64,000 nucleotides of DNA from Streptomyces sp. SW4 (GCA_003248315.1 QKWM01000004.1:2663001-2727000); one strand, 5' to 3'; shown: positions 10,090 to 20,090, numbered from the stretch's first letter. Numbers and translations: made by a program. Notes: generated by a model not told the origin, from the sequence alone.

Positions 10090-12013
10090 TCAGCGCCACT
10101 CCTCCGGGCACGGCGTCCCGCGCGGCACGTCGTACGGGGCCGTCAGCCGGTAGGTGCCGGGTTCCGGGGCGAGCAGCACCGTCCACTTGTCGCCGTGGAC
10201 GTCCTCCTCCGTCTCCATCAGGCAGCCGTGGAGGTTCTCGTACTCCTTCGGCTCCCCGTCCGGCCGGTCCTTCGACGCCTGCGTCTCCCGCGGCGGGGCG
10301 ACCTTCTCACCGTCGGCGTCGACCAGGCTCAGCCACGGCGAGTACGGCATGCGCACCAGGATGCGGCCGGCCTGCTTCACCCGGATCGTCCACTGCTCCT
10401 GCGCCGCCTGCTCCACCACCGCGTGCGGCTCGGCCAGCGGTGTCGGGTCCGTCACCTCGAACAGCCGCCAGTTGGCGTCGCCCCAGATCTGCTTCAGATA
10501 GGGCAGGCCGCGCTGCACCAGCTCCCGCTCCCGCCGGCCGCCGTCACCGTCCGGCTCGTCCTTGGGCAGCACCACGTAGTGCACGGCCCAGCGCTTGAGC
10601 CACTCGTGGTAGTTCGCCGAGTTGAGCGTGTCGTCGTAGAAGAGCGGGTTGCGTTCCATGTCGGCCTGGCGGTTCCAGCCGCGGGCCAGGTTCACGTAGG
10701 TGTCGAGCGCCGAGGCCTCGCGGTGCGAACGGGCCGGCACGACCTCCACCCGGCCGCGCTCCGCGCCGACCTCCTGCAACTCGTTGACCAGCGGCGCCAG
10801 CTCTCGTGCCCAGGAGGCCCGCGGGTGGTGTGCACGACGTCGTTGACGGACTTGACGCCGATCCACACGACGAAGCCGGCGCACGCCAGGACCAGCGCGA
10901 ACCACTTGCGCGAGCGCGGCACCGTGAACGGCAGCGCCGCCACCAGCGCCGCCCCCGCGAACAGCATCGACAGCCGGGTGATGTTCGAGCCGATCTGCGA
11001 GCTGATCACCCACACCAGCAGCACCGACAGGGCGTACACCGCCGCCGTGATCCGCACGGTCACCCACTCGCGCGGCACGAGCAGCGCGACCAGGACCGCG
11101 TACAGCAGCGGCATGCTCGCCGAGCCGAAGGACATCGGCTGCGTCCCGGAGAACGGGAACCACCAGGCCGACAGGGCCACCACGACGGTCGGCGGCACCC
11201 CGAGCGTCCAGGCGCCCGGCCGGCGCTTCGACAGGAACAGCGCCACCGCCACCAGGCCCACGAACAGCCGGAGACCGGCGAGGCCATGGTGGACAGAGCC
11301 GCCAGCGGCGCCGCACAGGCCGCCTTCGCCCAGCGCCGGTACCGCCAGCGGTACGGCCAGCAGAACACCGCGGCGACCGCGCCCAGCCCGAACAGCGTGC
11401 CCAGGCCGAACGTGACCCGCCCCGACACCGCGTTGCCCAGCAGCCCGAACAGGCCCATCAGCGCGGCCGGCAGCGGATGGCGCACCGCCCGGCTGCGCAC
11501 CAGGACCAGCGTGAGCAGCCCGGCGGAGAGCGTGCCGGCGAGCATCATCGTCGTCCGGACGCCGAGCACCGACATCAGGTACGGCGACACCACGCTGTAG
11601 GACACCGGGTGCATCCCGCCGTACCAGGCGAGGTTGTACGCCGTCCCGGGGTTCCGGCCGACGAACTCCGCCCACGCGTCCTGCGCCGCGAGATCACCGC
11701 CGCTGTTCGCGAAGGTGAAGAACCACACGATGTGCAGCACGCCGGCCAGCCCCGTGACGAACAGGACGGGGTGGCGCACCGCGGCCCACTCGCGCAGCGT
11801 CCCGGCGGCCGACCGGAGCCGGGACGGCGGGCGCGCCCCCGAGGAGCCGCCGCCCTCCCGGCCACGGCCTTCCCGGTCACCGCTCCCGCGGCCGCCGCCG
11901 TGCTGTATTCGCGGGCCCGTACCCGGGCCCCGACCGGCGTCGTCGGCGTGTGTCGGCTCCGCAGTGGCCACCTGAAGGCACTCCCCGTGTCCCGTTGTCC
12001 GTCCCGTCCCCAT
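10090..12013 (-). CDS. polytopic membrane protein with C-terminal soluble domain, function unknown
   Basis: About 640 residues from ATG 12013, with GGAGG 5 nt upstream. A disordered Gly/Arg-rich N-terminus is followed by about 10 transmembrane helices and then a soluble domain of about 230 residues containing NSANYHEWLKRWAVHYVVLP and EQWTIRVKQAGRILVRMPYSPWL. This layout resembles integral-membrane glycosyltransferase or 6-pyruvoyl-tetrahydropterin-synthase-related membrane proteins of actinobacteria, but no catalytic motif is identifiable. Frames change near 11283 and 10815. It lies 50 bp downstream of the carboxypeptidase gene in the same direction, hinting at an envelope role. Confidence 0.7.
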
Positions 12014-12062
12014 TCTGGCCTCCGTGCCCGGCCGGACGGCCGGGCGGGGTCGGCCGGGACGG

Positions 12063-14564
12063 TCAGCCGAGACGGGTCAGCTTGTCGGCGAACGCGGGCT
12101 CGACCAGATCCTTCTGCAGGGCGACCGGGACCTTCACGGCCCCGCTCGTGCCGCCGTCGCCCACGGTCAGCGTGCCCACCTCGGTGCCCGCCTCGGCGGT
12201 GTGCGGCACGTCGTCCGCGGCGAACGTCAGCTTCACCGTCAGGCCCGGCCAGCCGACCGCCTTGACGTCCTGCGTGGCCACCACCGGCGTACGGCCGCCC
12301 AGACCGTCGTCCACGTAGCCGACGACATCGCCCTTCTTCAGGATCGTCGCCGACTCCAGCGCGTCCTGCGCGGCGCGGATCAGCTTGTCGGACGAGTCCA
12401 GCGCGGCACCGAGGATCGTGTTGTCCTTGCCGCCGGCCGGCTGCCGCACCACCGCGCCGACGATGGTCCGCGTCTCCCCGCCGACCTCCTTCTTCGCCGC
12501 GAAGACGAGGTTGCCGAGGGCCGAGCTGGTGGTGCCGGTCTTGATGCCGACGACGCCGTTGCTGCCGACGAGCTGGTTCCAGTTGGGGTGGTTGACCCCC
12601 TTGTAGTCGTCGTACGACATCATCGCCGCGACCTCGCGGAACGCCGGCTCCTTCATCGCGGCCTTGGCCAGCTTCACCTGGTCCACGGCCGTGCTCACCG
12701 TCGTGTTGTTCAGCCCCGACGGGTCGGTGTACGTCGTGTTGGTCATGCCGAGGTCCTCGGCGGTGGCGTTCATCTTCTCCACGAACGCCTTCTCCGACCC
12801 GGAGTCCCAGCGGGCCAGCAGCCGCGCCACGTTGTTCGCGGACGCGATGAGGATGCTCTCCAGGGCCTCGCGCTGCGAGATCGAGTCGCCCGCGTAGACG
12901 TTGACGGTCGACTCCTGGCCCGCGTCCGACTGCTCCTCGGCGGCCTGGTCGATCTTGATCTTCGGGCCTTCCTCGCCGCTCTTGAGCGGGTGGTCGCGCA
13001 GGATCACGTACGCCGTCATGACCTTGGCGACGCTCGCGATCGGCACCGGCTTCTGCTCGCCCGACGAGCCGAACGTGCCGATGCCCTGGACGTCGAGCGC
13101 CGCCTGCCCCGACGCGGGCCACGGGATCTCGGGCTTGCCGCCCTCGAAGGTGAAGCTCTCCTCGGCCGTGAGGTCGAGCGTGGGCTCCGGCAGCGGGCGC
13201 AGCGCCTGGACGACCGCGAAGACGATGAGCAGGAGCACCACCAGCGGCGTCCAGATCTTGACCCGGCGCACGGCCGTGCGCAGCGGGGTCTCCGGGGCGG
13301 CGGGGTGTTCGTCAGCTCCGCCAGCAGGTCCAGCGGCGGCTTCGGCGGCAGCGGCTGCTGCGTCGTCCGCTCGGGGCCGACCTGCGGGACGGCCGCGGTG
13401 GCCCCGGCGGAGGCCGCCGTCTGCGGGGCCTGGGGGCCCGGGGAGACCGCGGTGCCTCGGACGCCTCGGACGACCGGGGCGCCTTCGGCGGCGTCACCCG
13501 GGGCAGCGCGGTGGTCGCCTCGGCGGCGGGCGGCGGCTTGCGGGTCGACGGGTCGTCGAGGGGCTTGAGCGCGACGAACTTGCTGGTGCGCTCGGCGGGG
13601 GACTCCTCGTCGGCACCGCCGGCCTCGGCGTCCTTGGCCCCCTTGGCGTCCTTCGCGTCCTTCGCGTCCTTCGCGTCCTTCTCGGGTCCGGCGTCCTCGG
13701 CGGTCCTCGCGTCGGCCTTCGGCTTGGCGTCGCCCAGCTTCAGCATGGTCGTCGGCTGGTCGACGGCGGGGAGGGGGCCACGGCCTTGAAGACGGCGGTG
13801 GGCTGGTCCACGGGGGCGTCGTCGTCCCCGGCGTCCTCGGTGTCCCCGGCGTCGTCGGAGTCGCCCCCGGCGCCGGCAGCGGCGTCCTTGGAGTCGCCCC
13901 CGGCGTCCTTCGAGCCGGCAGCGGCGTCCTTCGGCCGGGCCTCGTCGCCGGAGTCTTCGGCGTCGGAGTCCTCGGCGTCGGTCTCGTCGTCCGCGTCCTG
14001 GCGGGCGTCCTCCGCCTCGCCGGCGTCCTCGGCCCCGCCGGTGCCCTCGGAGGCGGCGTCCGCGGAACGCACCCAGGCGGCCACGGCGTCCCGCAGCCGG
14101 CCGTCGCCCTCCGTGGAGTCGGAGGACCGGTCCGGCTCGACGGCCTCGGAGGCTTCGTCGGCGTCACCGGCGCCCGCGGCGTCCGCGTCCCCGGCGTCCG
14201 CGTCCTCGGCGGCGTCCTCGGCCTCCCCGGCGTCCCCGGTCTCGTCGGCCTCCTCGGCAGCGGCACCGCCGTCCGTCTTCGCGTCGCCGTCCGTCTGCTC
14301 GCCGCCCGGCGCCTCGTCGTCGGCCTCCGTGTCCCGCACCGACAGCACACGCGTCGCCGTGTCGACGCCGCCGCCCGCCCCGGCGCGCACCTCGGCGACG
14401 TCGGTCTCCCGGGTCATCGCCAGCCGCGGATCCCGCTTACCGGCCGCCCCCGCATCCGTCCCGCCCTGCTCGGTCCTCGCCTCGGGAACCGGACCCGCGC
14501 TCCCCGACGTCGGTTCTGCCGACGACTCGCGCTGCTTCGACCTGTCGGGGAACTCGCCCGCCAC
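12063..14564 (-). CDS. D-alanyl-D-alanine carboxypeptidase with long acidic cytoplasmic tail
   Basis: The C-terminal 400 residues are a penicillin-binding DD-carboxypeptidase (S11 type) with SVAK (SxxK), SANN (SxN) and KTGT motifs. It trims the pentapeptide of peptidoglycan outside the membrane. A single membrane segment (IWTPLVVLLLIVFAVVQAL) precedes it. About 400 residues of Ala/Asp/Glu/Lys-rich low-complexity sequence form the cytoplasmic tail, including four tandem KDA units. I choose GTG 14564: the codons after the upstream ATG 14579 are themselves the GGAGGAGG ribosome site. Three frame changes (about 13780, 13445 and 13300) cancel. It is divergent from the GPP34 gene. Confidence 0.85.
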
Positions 14565-14669
14565 CGATGCCTCCTCCATGCGCCGCACGCACCGCGTGCG
14601 CGTAACGAACCATGTACCAGTGTCCTGTGTACGGGGAGAACCCCTGCGGTAGACGAGAACGACATACCT

Positions 14670-14691
14670 ACCGGTTCCACTACGAACCGGT
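14670..14691. promoter_or_regulatory. perfect inverted repeat between dac and GPP34 genes
   Basis: ACCGGTTC and GAACCGGT are separated by 6 nt, in the 193-bp region between two divergent genes. The size and position suit an operator for a dimeric regulator acting on one or both promoters. Confidence 0.4.
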
Positions 14692-14757
14692 CACGCACCC
14701 TCGACAGACCAATGTGAGAGGGGTCACCCTGTCATTCATCCACGCGGGGAGGCATGG

Positions 14758-15510
14758 ATGGGCAGGAGCCGCAGAACACTTCCGGAGGAGCTTCTGCTGC
14801 TGGCACTGGACCCGACCACGGGTACCACTGCACAGCCGCAGTCGCTCGACCTCGGTCTGGCCGGAGCACAGCTCGTCGAGCTGGCGCTGGCCGGACGGAT
14901 AGCCCCAGACGGGGATCGTATCGCCGTGGTGGTGCCACGGCCGACTGGAGATCCGACACTGGACTGCGCGTTGGAGCTGCTGCGAAGGCGCGGCGCTCCG
15001 GTACGGGCCGTCCACTGGATCGGCGGGCCGCGTCTCGGGCTCCGCCAGACCTATCTCTCGCACCTGGAGCGGTGCGGCATGGTGCACGCCGTAGAGGGCC
15101 AGATGTGCGGGGTGCTGCCGACGACGCGCTACCAGGCGACGGACACGGCGATCAGCCGGGAGATCAGGGCCCGGCTGGATTCCGCGATCCGCACCGGCGT
15201 ACCGCCGGACCCGCGGACGGCGGCGCTCGCCGCGCTCGCCCACGCGGTCGGGCTCGGCAAGCACCTGTACCCGGGCAACGAGGGACGGTCCTCGCGCTCC
15301 CGGTTGCGGGACCTCATCAGGCACGACCCCATGGGCGGCCTCGTGGCGCACGCCGTGATGGACGTCCAGAACGGCGTGGCGGCACAGCCGCGCCGCAGCC
15401 CCGGCCCGGCCGGCCGGCAGGCGGGCGCGGCCAGGCCCGCGACGGAACCCGCCCGCGGTGTTCCCGCGCAGCCGCGCCGAGGCCCGATGGCGAGGGCAGC
15501 GGCCCACTAG
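14758..15510 (+). CDS. GOLPH3/VPS74 (GPP34) family protein
   Basis: 250 residues, starting at ATG 14758 behind GGGGAGG. The N-terminal RTLPEELLLLALDPTTG, then LGLAGAQLVELALAGRI and the C-terminal LIRHDPMGGLVAHAVMDVQ, match the GPP34 fold. In eukaryotes that fold binds phosphatidylinositol-4-phosphate on Golgi membranes. Streptomyces carry several copies of unknown function, thought to be membrane-associated cytoplasmic proteins. The last 40 residues are basic and Pro/Arg/Ala-rich. The frame is intact. Confidence 0.85.
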   Translation: MGRSRRTLPEELLLLALDPTTGTTAQPQSLDLGLAGAQLVELALAGRIAPDGDRIAVVVPRPTGDPTLDCALELLRRRGAPVRAVHWIGGPRLGLRQTYLSHLERCGMVHAVEGQMCGVLPTTRYQATDTAISREIRARLDSAIRTGVPPDPRTAALAALAHAVGLGKHLYPGNEGRSSRSRLRDLIRHDPMGGLVAHAVMDVQNGVAAQPRRSPGPAGRQAGAARPATEPARGVPAQPRRGPMARAAAH

Positions 15511-15812
15511 GGGCCGGACGGACCCCGGGCCCGGGGCGTCCCGAGACCCACACGGGAGCCGCAGGCCGCGCGGGGCGGCAGGACCGGACGTCCGGACGAC
15601 GACACGGTCCCGCCGCCCCGCGCGGCCGCATGTCCGGACCCGCACCGCCCACGGGCCCGCACGGCCGCGCCCGGGCCCGCACCTCCGCACGGGCCCCGGA
15701 CCGACGCGCCCGGGCCCGCACCTCCGCGCCGGCCACGGCGGCGCCGCCACCGGGCTTGCGAACTGGCGTGTACGCGGCGCATATCGACCGTTTCCCAGCG
15801 GTAGTAAGCACC
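15511..15812. repeat. GC-rich spacer with a 22-bp direct repeat
   Basis: The non-coding stretch after the GPP34 gene is almost pure G/C. It contains a perfect 22-bp direct repeat (15667-15688 and 15706-15727, starting GCGCCCGGG). No gene was seen. Confidence 0.5.
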
Positions 15813-15841
15813 TTGGTGGCAGTCTGCTCAGCAGCAGATAC
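15813..15841 (+). promoter_or_regulatory. candidate promoter of the XRE regulator
   Basis: TTGGTG, 17 nt, AGATAC lies about 45 nt upstream of the GTG start of the XRE regulator. It is the only AT-richer patch in this spacer. It is a reasonable housekeeping-type promoter but an imperfect one. Confidence 0.35.
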
Positions 15842-15884
15842 GCAAAGTGGCAAGTCGAGGCACGCAGCCGGAGGTGCACGTCCC

Positions 15885-16751
15885 GTGGCGTCCAATGTCA
15901 ATCCCACCGTCAGGCGGCGCCGGCTGGGCCAGGAGCTGCGCAGGCTCCGTGAGCTCAAGGGCATGACCGCCGAAGAGGTGGCGGAGCGGCTGCTGGTGTC
16001 GCAGTCGAAGATCAGCCGGCTGGAGAACGGCCGCCGCAGCATCAGCCAGCGGGACGTCCGCGACCTGTGCGGGGTCTACGAGGTCGACGACCAGCGGATC
16101 GTCGACTCGCTGATGCAGATGGCCAAGGACTCCAGACAGCAGGGCTGGTGGCACGCGTTCGGGGACATCCCGTACAGCGTGTACATCGGCCTGGAGACGG
16201 ACGCGGAGTCGCTGCGGACGTACGAACCCCAGATCATCACCGGCCTGCTCCAGACCCGGCCGTACGCCGAGGCGCTCATCCAGGGCGCGCTGCCGGAGAC
16301 CTCGGTCGCGGACATCGAGAAGCGGGTGCAGGTCCGGATACGGCGGCAGGAGCGCATCACGGCCGACAGCAACCCGCTGCGGCTGTGGGTGGTCCTCGAC
16401 GAGGCCTCGCTGCGCCGGGTGGTCGGCAGCCCGCAGGTGATGCGGGAGCAGTTGGAGCACGTCGCCGAGATGTCGCAGCAGCCGCACATCACCGTGCAGG
16501 TGCTGCCGTTCGACGTCGGGGCGCACCCGGGCATCAACGGGCAGTACTCCATCCTGGAGTTCGCCGACGCGGCCGACTCCAGCGTGGTGTACATCGAGGG
16601 CGTGACCAGCGACCTGTACCTGGAGAAGGCCCACGACGTGCAGAAGTACACGGTGATGTACGAGCACCTGCGGGCCCAGGCGCTGAACGTGGACCAGTCG
16701 CGGCAGCTCATCGAGGACGTGGCGAAGGAGTACGCCGAATACGCCCGATGA
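15885..16751 (+). CDS. XRE-family regulator with DUF5753 domain (WhiJ/Scr1-like)
   Basis: 288 residues from GTG 15885. Residues about 10-65 form an XRE helix-turn-helix (LGQELRRLRELKGMTAEEVAERL, LVSQSKISRLENGRR). The rest is DUF5753, with the usual WWHAF, IPGLLQT-like IITGLLQTRPYA, LRLWVVLDEASLRR and EFADAADSSVVYIE motifs. Such proteins pair with a small DUF397 protein, as in the WhiJ and SCO4441-SCO4442 type systems, which influence development and antibiotic production. The DUF397 gene follows 218 bp downstream on the same strand. Confidence 0.92.
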   Translation: MASNVNPTVRRRRLGQELRRLRELKGMTAEEVAERLLVSQSKISRLENGRRSISQRDVRDLCGVYEVDDQRIVDSLMQMAKDSRQQGWWHAFGDIPYSVYIGLETDAESLRTYEPQIITGLLQTRPYAEALIQGALPETSVADIEKRVQVRIRRQERITADSNPLRLWVVLDEASLRRVVGSPQVMREQLEHVAEMSQQPHITVQVLPFDVGAHPGINGQYSILEFADAADSSVVYIEGVTSDLYLEKAHDVQKYTVMYEHLRAQALNVDQSRQLIEDVAKEYAEYAR

Positions 16752-16864
16752 CGGAGCGGGGCCGGATGCTACACCCCTGACGCGAGGAACAGGAAGGCGC
16801 TCCTGGAATATGCCATCCGGTCGGGTGAATGGCTGCTCCGAACGAGGAGGGCAGCGAGTAGCGT

Positions 16865-16895
16865 CGATCACGCCAACGATCACACGACATTGGCG
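16865..16895 (+). promoter_or_regulatory. repeats upstream of the DUF397 gene
   Basis: CGATCAC occurs twice, 12 nt apart (16865-16871 and 16877-16883). CGCCAA and TTGGCG form an inverted pair (16871-16876 and 16890-16895). They lie about 75 bp before the DUF397 start, where the cognate XRE protein would be expected to bind. Confidence 0.35.
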
Positions 16896-16969
16896 CAAAC
16901 CGTGCCGCGGGTCCGTCCGGGCCCACGGCAGGGCGACAGCAACTCGCTACCGGAGCAAACGGAGCAACC

Positions 16970-17161
16970 ATGGCAATTCTTCAGGGCGCCACGGACACCT
17001 GGACCAAGTCCTCCTACTCCGGAGGAAACGGTGCGTGCGTCGAAGTGAAGTCCCCGGCCGAGACGGCACTCGTCGTCCGTGACTCCAAGGTCCCCGAGGG
17101 CCCGACGCTCGCCTTCCCGACCGACGCCTGGACCGCGTTCGTGACCTCGGTCAAGGCCTGA
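16970..17161 (+). CDS. DUF397 protein, partner of the XRE regulator
   Basis: 63 residues with the DUF397 signature TWTKSSYSGGNGACVEVKSP and the ending VRDSKVPEGPTLAFPTDAWTAFV. In this family the small protein relieves or modulates repression by the neighbouring XRE/DUF5753 protein. The start ATG 16970 follows a purine-rich GGAGCAACC. A bidirectional terminator lies 50 bp downstream. Confidence 0.93.
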   Translation: MAILQGATDTWTKSSYSGGNGACVEVKSPAETALVVRDSKVPEGPTLAFPTDAWTAFVTSVKA

Positions 17162-17212
17162 CCAGCCGCATCCGATCCGCCGGCCGGCCCAGGTCGGGCG
17201 GCACCGCGGGCA

Positions 17213-17253
17213 GAGCCCTCTCGACCAGTTCGCCGTCCTTGCCGAGAGGGCTC
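17213..17253. terminator. bidirectional hairpin between DUF397 and MerR genes
   Basis: Perfect 11-bp arms, GAGCCCTCTCG (17213-17223) and CGAGAGGGCTC (17243-17253), sit in a convergent intergenic space. This is a Rho-independent-type terminator without a T-tract, as usual in Streptomyces. Confidence 0.7.
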
Positions 17254-17284
17254 GGTCCGCCCGGACCGGAGCCGTGCGGGCCGC

Positions 17285-18178
17285 TCAGGCCACGGGGAAC
17301 GCCACGTCGCACACCGGATCGTCGGCGCCCGCCGCGTCCCAGTCGGCGAAGTACACCTCACGGCAGGGCCCGGCCTGCGTGAGCCCCTCGGCGGCGATCC
17401 ACTCCTCCACCGCCTCGAACGCGGCCAGGATCTGCGGATGGGCCACCTGCGCCTTGCTGATCCGGGTGTAGGCCAGCCGCTGGGCGGGCTGCACCCGTAC
17501 CCGGGTCTGCCAGGCCCGGCCGCGTTCCTCCGCCCACGCCCGCGCCGCCGCCTCGTCGGCGACCGGCACGCACGCCTCCGCGGGCCCGTCGCTCTCCATC
17601 GACACCTCGGCGTGGTACACGACGAACGGCGCCGCCGTCACGCCCCCGCACGCCCGGGCCGCCTCCTCCAGCCGCCCCAGTGACGCGCCGATCCACGCGG
17701 GCAGCTCGTCCGCCAGCGTGTGCCGGGTCTCGGTGATCACCACCTGCTCGGGCACGTCCACCGTCTCCACCACGAACCTGCCGTACATCTCGGAGCTCCT
17801 CCCCGACAGTCGTCCACGGAGGTACTCGGCGAGCGTGCGCTGCCCGGCGACCCGCGCCTCGACACCGGCCCAGTAGGCGCCGAGCCGGTCGGCCGCCCCG
17901 GCACCGTCACCCGCGTCGCCCGCGTCGACCACCTCCGCGATCGCCGCCAGCGGCATGTCCAGCTGGCGCAGCAACGCCACCAGCCGGGCCCGTTCGACCT
18001 GGCCGGGCCGGTAGTAGCGGTAGCCGCTCGCCGCGTCGACATGGGCCGGCACCAGCAGGCCCAGGCGGTCGTACAGGCGCAGTGCCTTCGGGGACAGCCG
18101 GGCCCGGGCGGCGAACGCGCCGATGGTCAGCAGACCGTCCGGGCGCGGGCCGCCGGGAGGCGGATCAGGGTGCTGCAC
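17285..18178 (-). CDS. MerR-family regulator with GyrI-like effector domain
   Basis: 297 residues. Residues about 16-90 are a MerR winged helix (TIGAFAARARLSPKALRLYDRLGLLVPA, SGYRYYRPGQVERARLVALL). A short coiled coil is followed by a GyrI/BmrR-type small-molecule-binding domain with VVITETRHTLADELPAWIG and a C-terminal CDVAFPVA. BmrR-like proteins activate drug-export or detoxification genes on binding cationic compounds. The glutathione peroxidase gene starts on the same strand just upstream, 73 bp away. Confidence 0.88.
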   Translation of the reverse strand: MQHPDPPPGGPRPDGLLTIGAFAARARLSPKALRLYDRLGLLVPAHVDAASGYRYYRPGQVERARLVALLRQLDMPLAAIAEVVDAGDAGDGAGAADRLGAYWAGVEARVAGQRTLAEYLRGRLSGRSSEMYGRFVVETVDVPEQVVITETRHTLADELPAWIGASLGRLEEAARACGGVTAAPFVVYHAEVSMESDGPAEACVPVADEAAARAWAEERGRAWQTRVRVQPAQRLAYTRISKAQVAHPQILAAFEAVEEWIAAEGLTQAGPCREVYFADWDAAGADDPVCDVAFPVA

Positions 18179-18251
18179 GCCGTCATCCTCCGTCGCCGGG
18201 CGGCACCGTGCCGCCCGGCGAGAAGAACGCTCGGCCTTGCCCGGGGAAAGG

Positions 18252-18779
18252 TCAAGCGGCGGCCAGCTCCCGCTCGACGGCGGCGACGACCTCGGCCGCC
18301 TCCGGCTCGGTCTGCGGCGCGAACCGGGCGACGACCCGCCCGTCCCGGCCGATCAGGAACTTCTCGAAGTTCCAGCGGATGTCACCGCTGTGCCCCTCGG
18401 CGTCGGCGAAACCGGCCAGTCGCTCGTACAGCGGGTGCCGGCCCTCGCCGTTGACCTCGACCTTCTCGGTCATCGGGAACGTCACGCCGTACGTCGCCGA
18501 ACAGAACTCGGCGATCTCCTCGGCGCTGCCCGGCTCCTGCCCCATGAACTGGTTGCAGGGCACGCCGAGCACGGTGAAGCCCCGGTCGCGGTACTGCTCG
18601 TGCAGCCGCTCCAGACCGGAGTACTGCGGAGTCAGCCCGCACTTGGAGGCGACGTTGACGACGAGCACGACCTGCCCGGCGTACTGGCCGAGGTCGGCCG
18701 AGCCGCCCTGGAGGGCGCCGATCTCGACGGCGAGCGGGGCGCGGTCGGTGTGGGTGGTGTGAGATGCGTCGGATGCCAT
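18252..18779 (-). CDS. glutathione peroxidase-family thiol peroxidase
   Basis: 175 residues. The catalytic tetrad is visible: Cys47 in NVASKCGLT, Gln77 in PCNQF, Trp136 in DIRWNFEKFLI and the adjacent Asn137. Cys replaces selenocysteine. Streptomyces lack glutathione, so reduction is probably by thioredoxin. It reduces hydrogen or organic peroxides in the cytoplasm. The frame is intact and full-length. Confidence 0.93.
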   Translation of the reverse strand: MASDASHTTHTDRAPLAVEIGALQGGSADLGQYAGQVVLVVNVASKCGLTPQYSGLERLHEQYRDRGFTVLGVPCNQFMGQEPGSAEEIAEFCSATYGVTFPMTEKVEVNGEGRHPLYERLAGFADAEGHSGDIRWNFEKFLIGRDGRVVARFAPQTEPEAAEVVAAVERELAAA

Positions 18780-18788
18780 GGGCGGATG

Positions 18789-19784
18789 CTAGTTCCGGTC
18801 GCTGACGCGCCCGTGACCGGGGCGTGACGCCTCGACGAGGACCTCGCCGGCGGCCGTGCGAGAGTACAGCACCGACCGGCCCGCCCGGCGCCGCTCCACC
18901 AGGCCCGCGTCCCGCAGCACCCGCAGATGCCGGCCGACCGAACCGAGGCCCTGCCCGGTGACCGCGACCAGCTGGCTGGTGCTCATCGGCGCGCCGAGCA
19001 GCACCAGCACCGCCGCCCGGGCCGGGCCCAGCAGCGCGCCCAGACCGGCGGGCACCGCGTCCCGGCCCCCGCCGTCGGCGAGGACCCCGGCGCACGGATA
19101 GACCACCGCGTACCGCTCGGCCTCCTCCCACGACACCCAGCCGTGCCGCTGCGGGGTGACCGGGACGAGGACCAGTTCGGCGCCGGAGATCTCCCGCGGG
19201 GGGTTGGCGAGCAGGTTGATCTGGAGCCGGTTGCCGCCGAGCCAGCGGGTGCCCGGACGCAGGGCGTCCAGCACGGCCGCCCAGCCTCCCCGGCTGACCT
19301 GCGCGGTCCGCGCGACGACATCGGCCTCCAGGACCCGGCGCCGCCGCTCCCAGGTCGGACGCACCGCCTCCGTCCAGACGTGCTCCAGCAGGGCCGCGGC
19401 GCGCTCGGGCAGGTCGTCGCGGTCCAGGGCGGCGGGCAGGGGACCGGCGAGGGAGACGGTGAGATCGGCGCGGGCCTGCGCGGAGGGCGCCGCCCGGACC
19501 CGGGCCACGCCCTCCTCGAACGTCTCCCCCTCCCGGGGCGTGGGGGTGAGGAAGTCGGCGACCCAGCGCCGCCCGATGCCGGACCGCACCAGCAGCGCGG
19601 TCACCGGGTCGCCGGCCAGCCGGCGCCGGTACCCCGGCAGATGGACGTCCAGCCAGGCCCGTTCGCCCGGGTGGGCGGCGACCGCGGCGTGCAGCAGCTT
19701 CAGGCAGGCGAACGTCTCGGCGAGCGGCGACAGGACGAACCGGCTCCGGGCGAGCGTGTCGGCATTGACCTGCCACCAGCCCAT
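18789..19784 (-). CDS. ArsR/SmtB-family regulator with large N-terminal domain
   Basis: 331 residues from ATG 19784, with GAGGGG 6-7 nt upstream. The C-terminal 80 residues form an ArsR winged helix (LLGAPMSTSQLVAVTGQGLGSVGRHLRVLRDAGLVERRRAGRSVLYS). The N-terminal 230 residues (ADTLARSRFVLSPLAETFACLKLL and onward) match the DUF5937-type domain common on Streptomyces ArsR proteins. It is divergent from an MFS transporter, with a palindrome between them, suggesting that it represses that exporter and itself. Confidence 0.88.
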   Translation of the reverse strand: MGWWQVNADTLARSRFVLSPLAETFACLKLLHAAVAAHPGERAWLDVHLPGYRRRLAGDPVTALLVRSGIGRRWVADFLTPTPREGETFEEGVARVRAAPSAQARADLTVSLAGPLPAALDRDDLPERAAALLEHVWTEAVRPTWERRRRVLEADVVARTAQVSRGGWAAVLDALRPGTRWLGGNRLQINLLANPPREISGAELVLVPVTPQRHGWVSWEEAERYAVVYPCAGVLADGGGRDAVPAGLGALLGPARAAVLVLLGAPMSTSQLVAVTGQGLGSVGRHLRVLRDAGLVERRRAGRSVLYSRTAAGEVLVEASRPGHGRVSDRN

Positions 19785-19841
19785 GACGATCCCCTCTCTT
19801 CCGACGGACGGGTGTGACGCGGGCGGCCGGGCCGGGGCGGA

Positions 19842-19903
19842 CCCGTCCCGGGGCGGGCGCACCGCGGGCGGGCCCGTCCCGGGGCGGGCACACCGCGGGC
19901 GGG
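19842..19903. repeat. 31-bp tandem duplication in the ArsR/MFS spacer
   Basis: Two copies of a 31-bp GC-rich unit starting CCCGTCCCGGGGCGGGC differ by one base. They lie in the 5' leader region of the ArsR gene. Confidence 0.6.
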
Positions 19904-20033
19904 CCCGGCCGGTACGGGCGTACCGCGGCCAACCGGCTTCCGGGGCGCGGCACCCCGGGCCCCACCCCGCGCGCCCGCACCCGGCGCCCGTCACGCGGCG
20001 CCCACCGGCACCCGGTCCCACCCCTCTCCCGAC

Positions 20034-20051
20034 TTTCGCGCACGCGCGAAA
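20034..20051. promoter_or_regulatory. candidate ArsR operator
   Basis: TTTCGCGC-AC-GCGCGAAA is a perfect 8+8 palindrome. It lies 16 bp before the first possible start of the MFS gene and on the shared side of the divergent ArsR/MFS pair. ArsR regulators bind palindromes of this size. Confidence 0.55.
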
Positions 20052-20090
20052 CATTAACGGCGTCCGATGCCCCCGCCCGAGACTCCGCAC

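Noticed and set aside
13016..14350. Long Thr/Pro/Arg-rich frame in the carboxypeptidase region
   Set aside because: It is an off-frame reading of the acidic Ala/Asp/Glu tail; only its last 60 or so codons belong to the carboxypeptidase, joined by frame errors.
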